The notes: generated by a model from the sequence alone, not told the origin. A stretch of DNA of 32,826 nt from Acidobacteriaceae bacterium (GCA_003152695.1 PMAT01000114.1:25299-58124); one strand, 5' to 3'. Counted from the stretch's first letter, positions 1 to 7,510 are shown. A program made the numbers and translations.

Positions 1-64
1 AATTAGCAATTAGCAATTAGCAGTCAGTAACTGGCTACTGGCTACTGGCTATTGCTTCTAGCCG
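1..64. repeat. Degenerate heptad (7-bp) repeat array
   Basis: Three perfect AATTAGC units are followed by drifting 7-bp units (AGTCAGT, AACTGGC, TACTGGC twice). The array ends about 10 bp beyond the stop codon of the minus-strand pilC-like gene. It may continue past the left window edge. It belongs to the dispersed heptad family described at the other sites in this window. Confidence 0.8.
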
Positions 65-74
65 CTATCCCTTT

Positions 75-1283
75 CTAACGCAGCCCTTCCGAGCCCAAGC
101 TAAAGATCGGCAAATACAGGGAAATCAGCACAAAAGCCACCACCACGCCCATCACAATCAGGATAACCGGTTCAATCAGGGCCATGGCCGTGGCCAGCGC
201 GTTTTGCACGTCCTCCTCATAGAACTCGGAGACCGAGTTCAGCATGGCAGGCAGCGCACCCGTGGACTCGCCGACCTCAATCATCTCCACCGACATCTCG
301 GGGAAGACCTTGGTCTCTTCCAGGCTGTGGGCCAGCCCCTGACCTTCGCGCACGCCGCGCGTCGCCCTCTCAATGCCGTGCGAGATCAGGCGGCTCTGCA
401 TCGACTCGCACGCCGTCTCCAGCGACGGGACCAGCGACAGTCCGCCCGACAGCAAGGTTGACAGCATACGCGCAAATACCGCGACCTGGTACTTCAACCA
501 GACGTCTCCCAACAGCGGAATCTTTAATTTGATGCGGTCCATCCTGGTAGCGCCGCTGTCGCTCTTCATCCAGCGCCACAAGGAAAACCCAATCGCCCCC
601 AGCACCGCCAGGCAAAGCAGGAAATACTTTTTCGCATTGACCCCGATCGCCAGCATCACGGAAGTCACGGCCGGCAGCGGTGAACCCAATTGCTGATACA
701 GGGTTGCGAACTGCGGAACCACAAAGGTGATGAGGAAGGTCATCATCACGATCAGCATGGCCACCAGCAAAGCGGGATAGACCAGCGAAGCCGTCAGCTT
801 CTTGCGAAAACTCACCGCCAGGCGCTGAAACGAGATATAGCGGCCCATCACCTCTTCCAGGTTGCCGCTCTTCTCGCCTGCCAGCAGCGTGGTGGTGTAC
901 ACCTTGGGAAAAACTTTCTGCGCTTCGAACGCGTCGGAGAGCAGCTCGCCACCGCGCACCCGGTCGTGCACATTCTGCAACACGGAACGAAAGAAGAGAT
1001 TGCGCTGCCGCTTGATCAGCAGCTCCAGCGATTGGATGATCGGCAGGCCGGCATGGATCAAGGTCACGAACTGCTGGTTGAAGATGACAAACTGCTCCTG
1101 CTTGATCTTGCGCCGGTGCGGAAACCCGACCTGGGTCGAAAACAGGCCCTTGGACTTGACCGAATAGACCAGAAAGCCCTGTTGCGCGAAGCGGTCGCGG
1201 ACCTCGACCTCCGAGCCCCCATTCTCGGTTTGCTCGAGGACGTGGCCCCGCTCGTCGGCCATCTTGATCAGGTATTCGGCCAT
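75..1283 (-). CDS. pilC: Type II secretion F / PilC-type inner-membrane platform protein
   Basis: This is a polytopic inner-membrane protein of the GspF/PilC family, the platform that couples the cytoplasmic ATPase to pilus or pseudopilus assembly. The product is 402 aa, the usual family length. Two homologous T2SSF domains are visible, roughly residues 70-195 and 270-395. Hydrophobic segments lie near 160-195 (YPALLVAMLIVMMTFL), 220-240 and 370-395 (LIEPVILIVMGVVVAF); the last is the classic family signature. The N-terminal ~60 residues form the small cytoplasmic cap typical of PilC. No strong Shine-Dalgarno site precedes the ATG. A prepilin-like gene lies 1.1 kb upstream on the same strand, which supports a type IV pilus or T2SS role. 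PilC and GspF cannot be separated with certainty here; no pilB or pilT is in the window. Confidence 0.9.
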   Translation of the reverse strand: MAEYLIKMADERGHVLEQTENGGSEVEVRDRFAQQGFLVYSVKSKGLFSTQVGFPHRRKIKQEQFVIFNQQFVTLIHAGLPIIQSLELLIKRQRNLFFRSVLQNVHDRVRGGELLSDAFEAQKVFPKVYTTTLLAGEKSGNLEEVMGRYISFQRLAVSFRKKLTASLVYPALLVAMLIVMMTFLITFVVPQFATLYQQLGSPLPAVTSVMLAIGVNAKKYFLLCLAVLGAIGFSLWRWMKSDSGATRMDRIKLKIPLLGDVWLKYQVAVFARMLSTLLSGGLSLVPSLETACESMQSRLISHGIERATRGVREGQGLAHSLEETKVFPEMSVEMIEVGESTGALPAMLNSVSEFYEEDVQNALATAMALIEPVILIVMGVVVAFVLISLYLPIFSLGSEGLR

Positions 1284-1319
1284 GGTTGAGAAGTTCCCTA
1301 GGGAGAGGTTATGAGTAGT

Positions 1320-1440
1320 CTAGCATTTAGCCGTTAGCAATTAGCACTTAGCTCTTAGCCTCCAGACATTGACCGGGACCGAAATCGACACCGCCAACAC
1401 TCGCGCGCTTTTACTAAATGCCAAATGCTAAGTGCTCATT
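1320..1440. repeat. Inverted heptad-repeat element
   Basis: The left arm (1320-1360) reads as successive 7-bp units beginning TAGC (TAGCATT, TAGCCGT, TAGCAAT, TAGCACT, TAGCTCT). The right arm (about 1414-1437) is the inverted form (AAATGCTAAGTGCTC). About 55 bp of unique core lies between them. The right arm runs into the stop codon of the downstream minus-strand lolA-like gene (TGA read from 1438 to 1436). Confidence 0.75.
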
Positions 1441-2116
1441 CCGTGAGTTCCGTTCCGGCCACGACCTCGGTCCCAGGCGGCGGAGTAAAGCGAAATTGTC
1501 CGTCTGGTACTTCGACGTTTTCCCTCTGCTGAAGAAAGCGAAATTCGGTGACTGAACCATCGCGTTCTTCGACGACGATGCGCGAGAGCAGGCCGTCGGG
1601 TGCTACTTCCAACAGAGTCTGTTCGACGCGATCGCCCATTCCCTTCGGAATCCCACGCAGGACGACATCGCCCGGGTTGAGCGGCTTTTGATCTGGGGCC
1701 AGCGAGAGCCCATCCAGCTCTTTCTCCAGCTTGGTCTTGCCCAGCAGGTAACGCAGGGGCGAGCGCAGATCGTCGAGCTGCTTGACCGGCGTGCGGCGAA
1801 CCTGCTTCTCCCCCGGAACGTAGAACCATGCGTTGTGACCGTCGGTGAGGAACAGCTTGGGACGCGGCTGATCGTAGTCCCACCTCATGCGGCCCGGCTT
1901 CTTCATCAGCAGAGTGCCGCTCTCGGTGCGGTTGATGCCAGCGCCGCTATAGGTTTGGGTGAACCTGGCTTCCAGAGTGCGCATGTGGTCGTAGCGCTGG
2001 TCCACTTTGGCGGCGAGGGCATGCACGTCGCTTTGGGCGACGAGGGGGGTTGAACCGAGCAGCAAGAACAGTACAACCGCAGCAGGATTCCAGCGGGATG
2101 GGGCGCGAGGTGTCAT
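1436..2116 (-). CDS. lolA: LolA-type outer-membrane lipoprotein carrier protein
   Basis: Predicted periplasmic carrier that moves lipoproteins from the inner membrane (LolCDE) to the outer membrane. From the ATG at 2116 the product is 226 aa, matching the family. It begins with a signal peptide (VVLFLLLGSTPLVAQ, cut near residue 28). The LolA core follows: LEARFTQTYSG, GTLLMKKPGRMRWDY and HNAWFYVPGEKQV. The motif KPGRMRWDY is the diagnostic LolA strand carrying the buried Arg. The reading frame stays open for 69 more codons upstream, but that stretch is a dispersed repeat translated into repeat-derived peptide, so I place the start at 2116. The start codon itself lies in the repeat's terminal inverted repeat. 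No LolB is visible in the window, and many non-proteobacteria lack it. Confidence 0.85.
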   Translation of the reverse strand: MTPRAPSRWNPAAVVLFLLLGSTPLVAQSDVHALAAKVDQRYDHMRTLEARFTQTYSGAGINRTESGTLLMKKPGRMRWDYDQPRPKLFLTDGHNAWFYVPGEKQVRRTPVKQLDDLRSPLRYLLGKTKLEKELDGLSLAPDQKPLNPGDVVLRGIPKGMGDRVEQTLLEVAPDGLLSRIVVEERDGSVTEFRFLQQRENVEVPDGQFRFTPPPGTEVVAGTELTE

Positions 2117-2293
2117 CCTGAGCGTAGCGCCCGCCTGAACCCTTCTTTTGCGGGCCAGGCGGGCGCGCAGTCGAAGAACCCCTATAGCTGGAAGAAATCG
2201 AAGTTTGGATTCCTGCGCGGCAACAAGTCCAAAATTGCTTGGTGGCCAAAGGGATCCTTCGACTCCTCGCTTCGCTCGTCGCTCAGGATGACA
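2111..2293. repeat. Dispersed repeat with 14-bp perfect terminal inverted repeats
   Basis: The ends are TGTCATCCTGAGCG at 2111-2124 and its exact reverse complement CGCTCAGGATGACA at 2280-2293. The interior carries CCTTCGACTCCTCGCTTCG and a CCCCTATAGC block shared with the copy at 9537-9663. It encodes no transposase, so it looks like a MITE-like or REP-like element. It sits immediately 5' of, and overlaps, the lolA start. Confidence 0.85.
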
Positions 2294-2354
2294 CTCCAAG
2301 AAATTCTTCTTCAACCGAAGCATCGCCTCAACGCCGGGGGCCGATTTGTTCTCG

Positions 2355-2834
2355 CTACTGAATCACCGCGCTGGTCGCATCCGCCGGGCCGGAGGAATTG
2401 TAATGGATCTCGCCCGCCTCGTCGGAGTAGAACCGGCGCTGCCCGGTGGTGCCAACCTGATCGGGCACGCCCGTGACGGTGTACGAGCGAATCGCGCCGT
2501 TCACCTTCTCGCCCGGCGTATAGGTGAAGGTGTAGCCGCTCTTGCGGCCGCTGGCCAGGTTATTGTCGATGGTCCCCTCGCCGCCGGTCTGCGTCGTACC
2601 TCCCAGGATGGCCAAGTCCCCGGTGAAGCCCAATTCCGGGTGGCTGCTGGCATAGATCATTTCCGCTTCATTGATGGCTCGGATGCTGGCGATGGCAGAA
2701 GTCTCATGCGCCGGGATGGTGGACTTGGTGAGCTTCGGTATGGTGAATGCCGCGATGATCAGAATAATGGTTACGACGATCAGCAGTTCGATCAGGGTGA
2801 ATCCCCGGTCTCGGTTACGATTCCGTTTACGCAT
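2355..2834 (-). CDS. Type IV prepilin-like protein (PilA/GspG class)
   Basis: Prepilin-type protein, predicted to be processed by prepilin peptidase and assembled into a pilus or pseudopilus. It has a short basic leader (MRKRNRNRDRG) followed by the canonical G|FTLIE motif, with cleavage after Gly11 and Glu at mature position 5. A hydrophobic helix follows (LLIVVTIILIIAAFTIPKL). The rest is a soluble domain with Gly/Thr-rich loops, for 159 aa in total. The start is set at ATG 2834 because AGAAAGG lies 9 nt upstream; a TTG three codons earlier overlaps that site and is unlikely. There are no cysteines for the PilA-type disulfide loop. Together with the nearby pilC-like gene it suggests part of a T4P/T2SS gene set. 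Major versus minor pilin cannot be decided. Confidence 0.9.
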   Translation of the reverse strand: MRKRNRNRDRGFTLIELLIVVTIILIIAAFTIPKLTKSTIPAHETSAIASIRAINEAEMIYASSHPELGFTGDLAILGGTTQTGGEGTIDNNLASGRKSGYTFTYTPGEKVNGAIRSYTVTGVPDQVGTTGQRRFYSDEAGEIHYNSSGPADATSAVIQ

Positions 2835-2974
2835 AACTGGCAACCTTTCTCAGCCGCCCTGGCCGGTGCAGCCGTGCCGCCGCCCGAGTTCCGGCCTTCT
2901 ACCGGGAGGAACACGACCGGCACCCGGACCTCGGCACATGCAGCGCTTCACCGACACAGCGGCTTACGTGGAGC

Positions 2975-3046
2975 TTAGAGGGTCGCTTTGGATTTCTTCT
3001 TCGGCGGCTTTTTGGCTTCGCGCTTTGGTGCGTTCTTATTTCCCAT
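2975..3046 (-). CDS. 23-aa lysine/proline-rich microprotein
   Basis: A short ORF of 24 codons including TAA encodes MGNKNAPKREAKKPPKKK followed by SKATL. It is very basic (9 Lys and 1 Arg of 23) with no hydrophobic segment, so it should be cytosolic and possibly binds nucleic acid or the ribosome. From memory, unverified, short bacterial proteins with the pattern NAPKRE-KKPKK are widespread and annotated as hypothetical, which is why I regard it as a true gene. It lies alone in the 358-bp space between the prepilin gene and the M16 peptidase gene, on the same strand as both. No convincing Shine-Dalgarno sequence precedes the ATG. The rest of this space shows nothing else I can support. Confidence 0.55.
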   Translation of the reverse strand: MGNKNAPKREAKKPPKKKSKATL

Positions 3047-3192
3047 GCCCACAGCATCGCACAGAATTGAAGATCATGCGAGGGGTCAGCAACGCAAACT
3101 ACACTTTGCCCCCCCATTTTTTCCCATATTCAGAATCTGTAATTTGGACGTTCGCCGCCGGGAAAAGTTGTGCTTCGCGGATGTCGGAGCTC

Positions 3193-4470
3193 TCAGCAGG
3201 CCAGGGAATCGCGGCTGATTTTCAATCCGTTGAGATTGCCCAACACCGTCACCGCGATGCGATCCGGCTGGAACAGTTCGTTGGCCGATTCCAATATGCT
3301 TTCCACGGTCACCACCTGGATGCGCTCAATGATTTCGTCCATGCCGAAAAAGCGGTCGTAGTACATTTCCTGCCGCGCCAGGTTCGACATGCGCGCCGTG
3401 CTCGACTCCAGGCTCAGCATCAGGCTTCCCTTCAACTGGTCCTTGGCGCGTTTCAGCTCCTCGTCGGAGATGGGATTCTGTTTCAACTGGCGAAACTCGT
3501 TCACGATGGATTGCACGACCTTGGGGGCGGACGCGCGCGAGGTGCCGGCGTACACCGATAGCAGCCCGGTATCGCGGAAGGGATTCAGCTCGGAGAAAAT
3601 GGAATACACCAGCCCCTGCTTCTCGCGAACATTCTGGAACAGCCGCGAACTCATGCCTCCGCCCAGCAGCGTATTCAGGATGTACGACACATAGCGCCGC
3701 TCGTCACTGATGCGGTAAGACGGAACGCCCACGCAAATCTGCACCTGCTCCAGAGATTTCTTGTTGCGCAGAATGATGCGGGAATGGAGCTTGGGCGGGC
3801 TGTCGTGCCAGCCGTTGGAGCCCGCCGGCAACTGCCCGAAGTTGTGGCGCAGCAGCTCGACAAACTCCTCGTGGTTGACGTTTCCTGCCGCCGAGATGAT
3901 CAGGTTTCCGGGAGCGAACTTGGTGGGATAAAAACCGTGGATGGCATCCTGATCGAAGCGCCGCACCGTCTCTTTGGTCCCCAGGATCGGCTTGCCCAGC
4001 GGGTGGTCCTTGAAGAAATTCTGGGTGAAGATCTCATGCACCAGGTAGTCGGGATTGTCCTCATCCATTTTGATCTCTTCCAGGATGACGCCGCGCTCGC
4101 GCATGATCTCGTTGGCGTCGAAGACCGGATGCAAGACCATGTCGCTCAACACATCCACCGCGATGGGCAGATGCTCGTCCAGGACCTTGATGTTGAAGCA
4201 GATGGTCTCTTTGCCGGTAAAGGCGTCCATGTTGCCGCCAATGGAATCCACCTGGCGCGCGATGTCTTCGGCGGTGCGGTTGGTGGTGCCCTTGAACACC
4301 ATGTGTTCCACAAAATGCGAAATGCCGTTCACCGTGGGATCTTCGTGGCGCGAGCCGGTCTTCACCCAAATCCCCATCGACACCGAACGGATGTGGTCCA
4401 TGTGTTCGGTCAGAATGGTGAGCCCGTTGGGTAACACCTCGCGACGTATATTGCGGATTTCTTCCACCAT
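3193..4470 (-). CDS. M16 family zinc peptidase (processing-peptidase type)
   Basis: Predicted zinc metallopeptidase of the M16 (pitrilysin / mitochondrial processing peptidase) family, the single-unit ~420-aa bacterial type (425 aa here). The inverted zinc motif HxxEH is present as H52-F-V-E55-H56 (SHFVEHMVFKGT). The third zinc ligand Glu falls at the standard 76-residue spacing, at E132 in the EEIKMDEDNP block. The C-terminal half carries the second domain with GGGMSSRLFQNVREKQGLVYS, the R/Y signature of the active subunit. Both halves are intact, so it should be catalytic. No signal peptide is visible, so it is probably cytoplasmic. The gene is divergent from rlmN. The substrate is unknown. 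Confidence 0.93.
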   Translation of the reverse strand: MVEEIRNIRREVLPNGLTILTEHMDHIRSVSMGIWVKTGSRHEDPTVNGISHFVEHMVFKGTTNRTAEDIARQVDSIGGNMDAFTGKETICFNIKVLDEHLPIAVDVLSDMVLHPVFDANEIMRERGVILEEIKMDEDNPDYLVHEIFTQNFFKDHPLGKPILGTKETVRRFDQDAIHGFYPTKFAPGNLIISAAGNVNHEEFVELLRHNFGQLPAGSNGWHDSPPKLHSRIILRNKKSLEQVQICVGVPSYRISDERRYVSYILNTLLGGGMSSRLFQNVREKQGLVYSIFSELNPFRDTGLLSVYAGTSRASAPKVVQSIVNEFRQLKQNPISDEELKRAKDQLKGSLMLSLESSTARMSNLARQEMYYDRFFGMDEIIERIQVVTVESILESANELFQPDRIAVTVLGNLNGLKISRDSLAC

Positions 4471-4675
4471 ATTTTATTTACGTGCTGCTCGACTGCGACA
4501 TCCAAGCTGACTCAGCAACTTGGCATCCGACCCGGGGCCAAATTCTGTGCTTCTACCCCTGGCGCCGGGGCCCACGGGATAAAATGATCATTCACTAGAA
4601 TGAATCGGCAATGACGAAAATGCCCGCAGCGGCGTCGGGCCCATAGGAATCTAATCTAGTCAGCATATTGGATGC
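4471..4675. other. Divergent intergenic region between the M16 peptidase gene and rlmN
   Basis: This 205-bp stretch must hold promoters for both divergent genes. Near rlmN there is a GATAAAATG block and a small inverted repeat, ATTCA-ctaga-TGAAT, around 4590-4605. A GC-rich near-palindrome centred on GGCGCC lies around 4556-4570. I see no promoter good enough to assign and no tRNA or other RNA gene. Confidence 0.4.
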
Positions 4676-5971
4676 ATGAGCGAACCGCAATATACCGAAC
4701 TATTAGGCCTTACGATTCAGCAACTTACGGAGATTGCTGAAAGTCTCGGGCAACCCGGCTACCGCGCCCGCCAGCTTTTAGACGGTTTGTACCGGCAAAG
4801 GTGGCCTGCACTGGAGCAATTCACCATGCTGCCGCTTGCCTTTCGGCAGCGACTGCGTGAGTCGGGCTACGCGATTGGTTTGCCCAGCATCGAGAAGAAG
4901 TTTGTTTCCGCCGACGGCACGATTCGTTACCTGCTGGCATTTGCCGACGGGCAGAGTGTCGAGACGGTGTGGATGCCCGACGGCGATGGGGGAGAAGCCG
5001 GCGATGGCTCCGAGGATGGAGATGTCGAACTGCGCGAACAAGCATTCAGCCATCAGCATTCAGCGCTCAGCAAAGGCAAGCCGGTACTAGGCGGCATAGG
5101 CAAGGGTCCTTCGGTTTCACGCAGCGCAGCTGTGCCAACTCAGTTTCGCGAACTCGAAACTCGAAACTTGAAACTCGAAACTTCGCCGCAGAATGCGGGC
5201 GCCCCATCCTCTCGCCCGCAGCGCGCCACCATCTGCGTTTCCAGCCAGGTAGGCTGCGCGGTGGAGTGCGCCTTCTGCATGACCGCGCTGCTGGGACTGA
5301 AGCGCAATCTCAGCGGGGGCGAAATCGTGGGCCAGATTCTCGCCGTGCTCAACGACCAGCAGGTCGAGATGCAGCGCGACCGCGTCAACCTCGTCTTCAT
5401 GGGACAGGGTGAGCCTTTCCTGAACTACGACAATTTCATGCAAGCGGTGCGCCTGCTGGTGGAAGCGGTTGGCATCCCCGAGTCGCGCATGACGGTTTCG
5501 ACTTCGGGCATTGTGCCGCGCATCGCCGACTTCGGGGCCGAGCCCGTCCGGCCGAAGCTGGCGGTGTCGCTGAATGCGCCGAATGAAGCGCTGCGCACCG
5601 AGGTCATGCCCATCACGAAGAAGTGGACCATCGAGAAGCTGATGGCTGCGCTGCGCGAGTTCCCTCTCCGCAATCGCGAGCGGCTAACCTTCGAGTACGT
5701 CCTGCTCGGCGGGGTCAACGATGGCGTTCAGCACGCCCGCGAGATGGTTGACCTGATTCGTGGTCTGCGGGCCAAGGTAAACCTGATTGCGCTGAATTCC
5801 GGCCCGGAAATTCCTTTCTCGACGCCTTCCGACGAGCGCGTGCTGGCGTTTCAAAGCGTGCTCACGCGAGCTGGCATCCCGGCGTTCGTTCGCCGTCCCC
5901 GCGGCCGCGACATCTACGCCGCCTGCGGCCAACTCAAGCACACCACGGAGCTGGTGCAGGTGGAAACGTAG
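4676..5971 (+). CDS. rlmN: Dual-specificity RNA methyltransferase RlmN (23S rRNA A2503 / tRNA A37) with in-frame insertion
   Basis: Radical-SAM enzyme making C2-methyladenosine at 23S rRNA A2503 and at A37 of some tRNAs. The cluster motif Cx3Cx2C is C194-AVE-C198-AF-C201. It is preceded by the conserved CVSSQVG (C187). The second catalytic cysteine is C417 in the C-terminal AACGQL. All residues needed for the ping-pong methyl transfer are therefore present. At 431 aa it is some 60-80 residues longer than usual. The excess lies at about residues 103-180, between VETVWMPDG and the TICVSSQ core. That insert is low-complexity (GDGGEAGDGSEDGD, then FSHQHSALS, then LETRNLKLET) and comes from two 7-bp-period arrays lying in frame. 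The insert enters a linker just before the radical-SAM barrel, so the enzyme is probably functional. Confidence 0.95.
   Translation: MSEPQYTELLGLTIQQLTEIAESLGQPGYRARQLLDGLYRQRWPALEQFTMLPLAFRQRLRESGYAIGLPSIEKKFVSADGTIRYLLAFADGQSVETVWMPDGDGGEAGDGSEDGDVELREQAFSHQHSALSKGKPVLGGIGKGPSVSRSAAVPTQFRELETRNLKLETSPQNAGAPSSRPQRATICVSSQVGCAVECAFCMTALLGLKRNLSGGEIVGQILAVLNDQQVEMQRDRVNLVFMGQGEPFLNYDNFMQAVRLLVEAVGIPESRMTVSTSGIVPRIADFGAEPVRPKLAVSLNAPNEALRTEVMPITKKWTIEKLMAALREFPLRNRERLTFEYVLLGGVNDGVQHAREMVDLIRGLRAKVNLIALNSGPEIPFSTPSDERVLAFQSVLTRAGIPAFVRRPRGRDIYAACGQLKHTTELVQVET
5043..5071. repeat. Heptad array inside rlmN (CATTCAG type)
   Basis: The units CATTCAG, CCATCAG, CATTCAG, CGCTCAG are each 7 bp and match the intergenic arrays such as the one at 30229. 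Read in the rlmN frame they give FSHQHSALS. Being inside a gene, this copy shows the family is not restricted to intergenic DNA. Confidence 0.75.
5153..5183. repeat. Second 7-bp-period array inside rlmN (CTCGAAA type)
   Basis: The units CTCGAAA, CTCGAAA, CTTGAAA, CTCGAAA and a partial CTT lie about 80 bp after the first array, within the same coding insertion. The period is again 7 bp but the unit sequence differs. It translates to LETRNLKLET. Confidence 0.8.
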
Positions 5972-6043
5972 TCACTCTACTAGAGGATGGCCCGGATTTG
6001 ACTCACGCGCGGTGACCGCTGCACCAAGGCGAATTCCAGATCG

Positions 6044-6859
6044 CTATGACCACGGGGCCGACATTTCATCGGGACGGTGACCCTTCTCCTGCACTGCTGC
6101 CTTGGCGCGGAAGACGCCTCCTACCGAAGCTTCGGGCGAGATGTGCCGCACGTCCTGGAACCCGACATGTTGTAGCATCGCGGCGCACCCGGCAATGTTT
6201 GGGAACCAGAAGCATGTCGGATCGTAACTGGGTTTGTCCGCAGGCCCGCTCTTGATGCCGAAGGGATGAAACTCCGCCATTGGGGTGTCGCCCTGATCGC
6301 CGCAGGTGGAGGTTTGCATCAGCAGCGTTCCTGTACAAACCGAATGAATCTTCTCCAGCGCGAGCAAAGGGTGGCGCAAGTGATAGAGAACACCGAAGAA
6401 CATCACCAGATCGAAAGTGCCAAAAGTTTTGGGATTGAGGTCGTAAACATCGGCCAAGTGCGATTGCGCGCGCGATCCAAATGCAGCCCGGCAGATTTCG
6501 AACTTGCGCGCCATCGGCGGATAGTTTTCGATACCGATGACTTCGGCCGCTCCCCGGCGCTCCGCCTCGAAGCTGAAAAAGCCCTCGGCATGGCCGATAT
6601 CGAGAACCCGCATTCCCGTCATATCCGCAGGCAAACCGTAATGCGGCAATTTGTCCAGCTTGGGATCGCTCCATCCCGGCGTGATTAATCCCCCCGGCAA
6701 CTCCATCTTGAGAAACCAGTAACGCTCTTGTTGAATTCTGGCTAGCAGCCAATCGTGCACCGTCACACTTTTCGAATCGACGATCGAGTCCAAAGGGGAT
6801 ATTTCCCTGGTACCATCCTCGGTCGCCGAGTTGTTCTTTCGCTTACTCTTGAAAACCAT
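6044..6859 (-). CDS. Class I SAM-dependent methyltransferase
   Basis: Predicted SAM-dependent methyltransferase with a Rossmann fold. From the ATG at 6859 it is 271 aa. Motif I reads VLDIGHAEGFFSFEAERRGA at about residues 85-104. Many relatives have Cys or another small residue where this protein has His (DIGxxxGFFSF). An acidic residue ends strand 2 (VIGIENYPP). Post-I features include FDLVMFFGVLYHLRHPLLALEKI, as in CmoB/DUF1698-like enzymes. The C-terminal part (FWFPNIAGCAAMLQHVGF) also resembles that group, often found with cell-surface glycan genes. The frame is open upstream to an ATG at 6958 (304 aa), but GGAAAGGA lies 13 nt before the ATG at 6859, so I prefer the shorter form. The substrate is unknown, and the neighbours give no clue. 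Confidence 0.8.
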   Translation of the reverse strand: MVFKSKRKNNSATEDGTREISPLDSIVDSKSVTVHDWLLARIQQERYWFLKMELPGGLITPGWSDPKLDKLPHYGLPADMTGMRVLDIGHAEGFFSFEAERRGAAEVIGIENYPPMARKFEICRAAFGSRAQSHLADVYDLNPKTFGTFDLVMFFGVLYHLRHPLLALEKIHSVCTGTLLMQTSTCGDQGDTPMAEFHPFGIKSGPADKPSYDPTCFWFPNIAGCAAMLQHVGFQDVRHISPEASVGGVFRAKAAVQEKGHRPDEMSAPWS

Positions 6860-7404
6860 AGGTATCCCAAGGTCCTTTCCAAAATCGGCCATCCAGTAGC
6901 CATGATGTCTTGCAGTACCGGACTCTTTAAGTGCTTTCTGCCGACTAGACCAATCCACCGGTTCCTAGAGCTGAAATCCTACCACTCCAGCAAACGCCCC
7001 GCCGCTTCCTGCTCCTGAACATGCGGAAGGCAAGCATGGCGCCGGCGGCAACCAGGCCAATTCCGACGGCGACTTTCTTCAAGCTTGCCGCATTGCATGC
7101 AGGGCGAGTGTTCGCACCCGCGATGTGCTCCGGACGGAAGCCATTCCCCACCACTCGCCCGAGCAGATCTTGCACGCCGAGAATGTTCACGGCGACCTTC
7201 AGTTGCCACGGCGCCTTCGCCGGACCGGGATTCTGGAAGATTCGCGCGAAAAGTTTATGGGCTTGGACCTGCAAAAATTGCGTGGCGCGGGTGGGAAACT
7301 CGCGCCGCCGCTAGACGCATTCCTACTAACGGGAAGCCCGTTTTGGATCCCTTCCCTTACTCGAAAATTCCCTGCAACGGGCACGGCGATTGGGACATCT
7401 AAAC
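6860..7404. other. Long non-coding or weakly coding stretch upstream of dnaK
   Basis: About 545 bp separate the methyltransferase start and the dnaK control region. Apart from the doubtful ORF at 6945-7274 I see no gene, tRNA or array. The promoter of the methyltransferase must lie at its left end, but I cannot place it. Confidence 0.5.
6945..7274 (-). CDS. Doubtful small ORF with one possible membrane segment
   Basis: This is a weak candidate of up to 109 aa from a TTG codon; no ATG start or good Shine-Dalgarno site was found. The only protein-like feature is a hydrophobic stretch ending in basic residues (KKVAVGIGLVAAGAMLAF then RMFRSRKRR), which would make a single membrane anchor. I do not recognise a family. 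It could be a decayed gene or chance reading of GC-rich DNA. Confidence 0.2.
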   Translation of the reverse strand: MQVQAHKLFARIFQNPGPAKAPWQLKVAVNILGVQDLLGRVVGNGFRPEHIAGANTRPACNAASLKKVAVGIGLVAAGAMLAFRMFRSRKRRGVCWSGRISALGTGGLV

Positions 7405-7425
7405 CTTGACAACGATTCACTCAAG
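7405..7425 (+). promoter_or_regulatory. HAIR-type operator (predicted HspR binding site)
   Basis: CTTGACA (7405-7411), 7 nt, then ACTCAAG (7419-7425). The published HspR target HAIR is CTTGAGT-N7-ACTCAAG. The right half matches 7 of 7 and the left half 5 of 7 with the exact N7 spacer. An hspR gene ends the downstream locus. The site covers the -35 hexamer and most of the -35/-10 spacer, so repressor binding would exclude RNA polymerase. Confidence 0.8.
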
Positions 7426-7434
7426 TTCTATAGT
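7406..7434 (+). promoter_or_regulatory. Sigma70-type promoter of dnaK
   Basis: A consensus -35 TTGACA (7406-7411), a 17-nt spacer, and a -10 TATAGT (7429-7434) with one mismatch to TATAAT. Transcription would start near 7441, leaving a ~79-nt leader before the dnaK ATG. The leader contains a small hairpin, GCAGT-TTT-ACTGC, at 7458-7470. No CIRCE element is seen. Confidence 0.85.
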
Positions 7435-7504
7435 CGGTTTGTTGTGAGACTTGAGAAGCAGTTTTACTGCAATTATTATCAGCAACTTACAAGCTAATTA
7501 AGCC

Positions 7505-7510
7505 AGGAGG
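7505..7510 (+). promoter_or_regulatory. Shine-Dalgarno site of dnaK
   Basis: AGGAGG ends 9 nt before ATG 7520. It abuts the alternative GTG at 7511, so the GTG cannot be the start; this decides the ATG. Confidence 0.85.

Noticed and set aside
2671-3561. 296-aa plus-strand ORF across the prepilin/M16 gap
   Set aside because: It runs antisense through parts of two genes and the microprotein gene without domain features.
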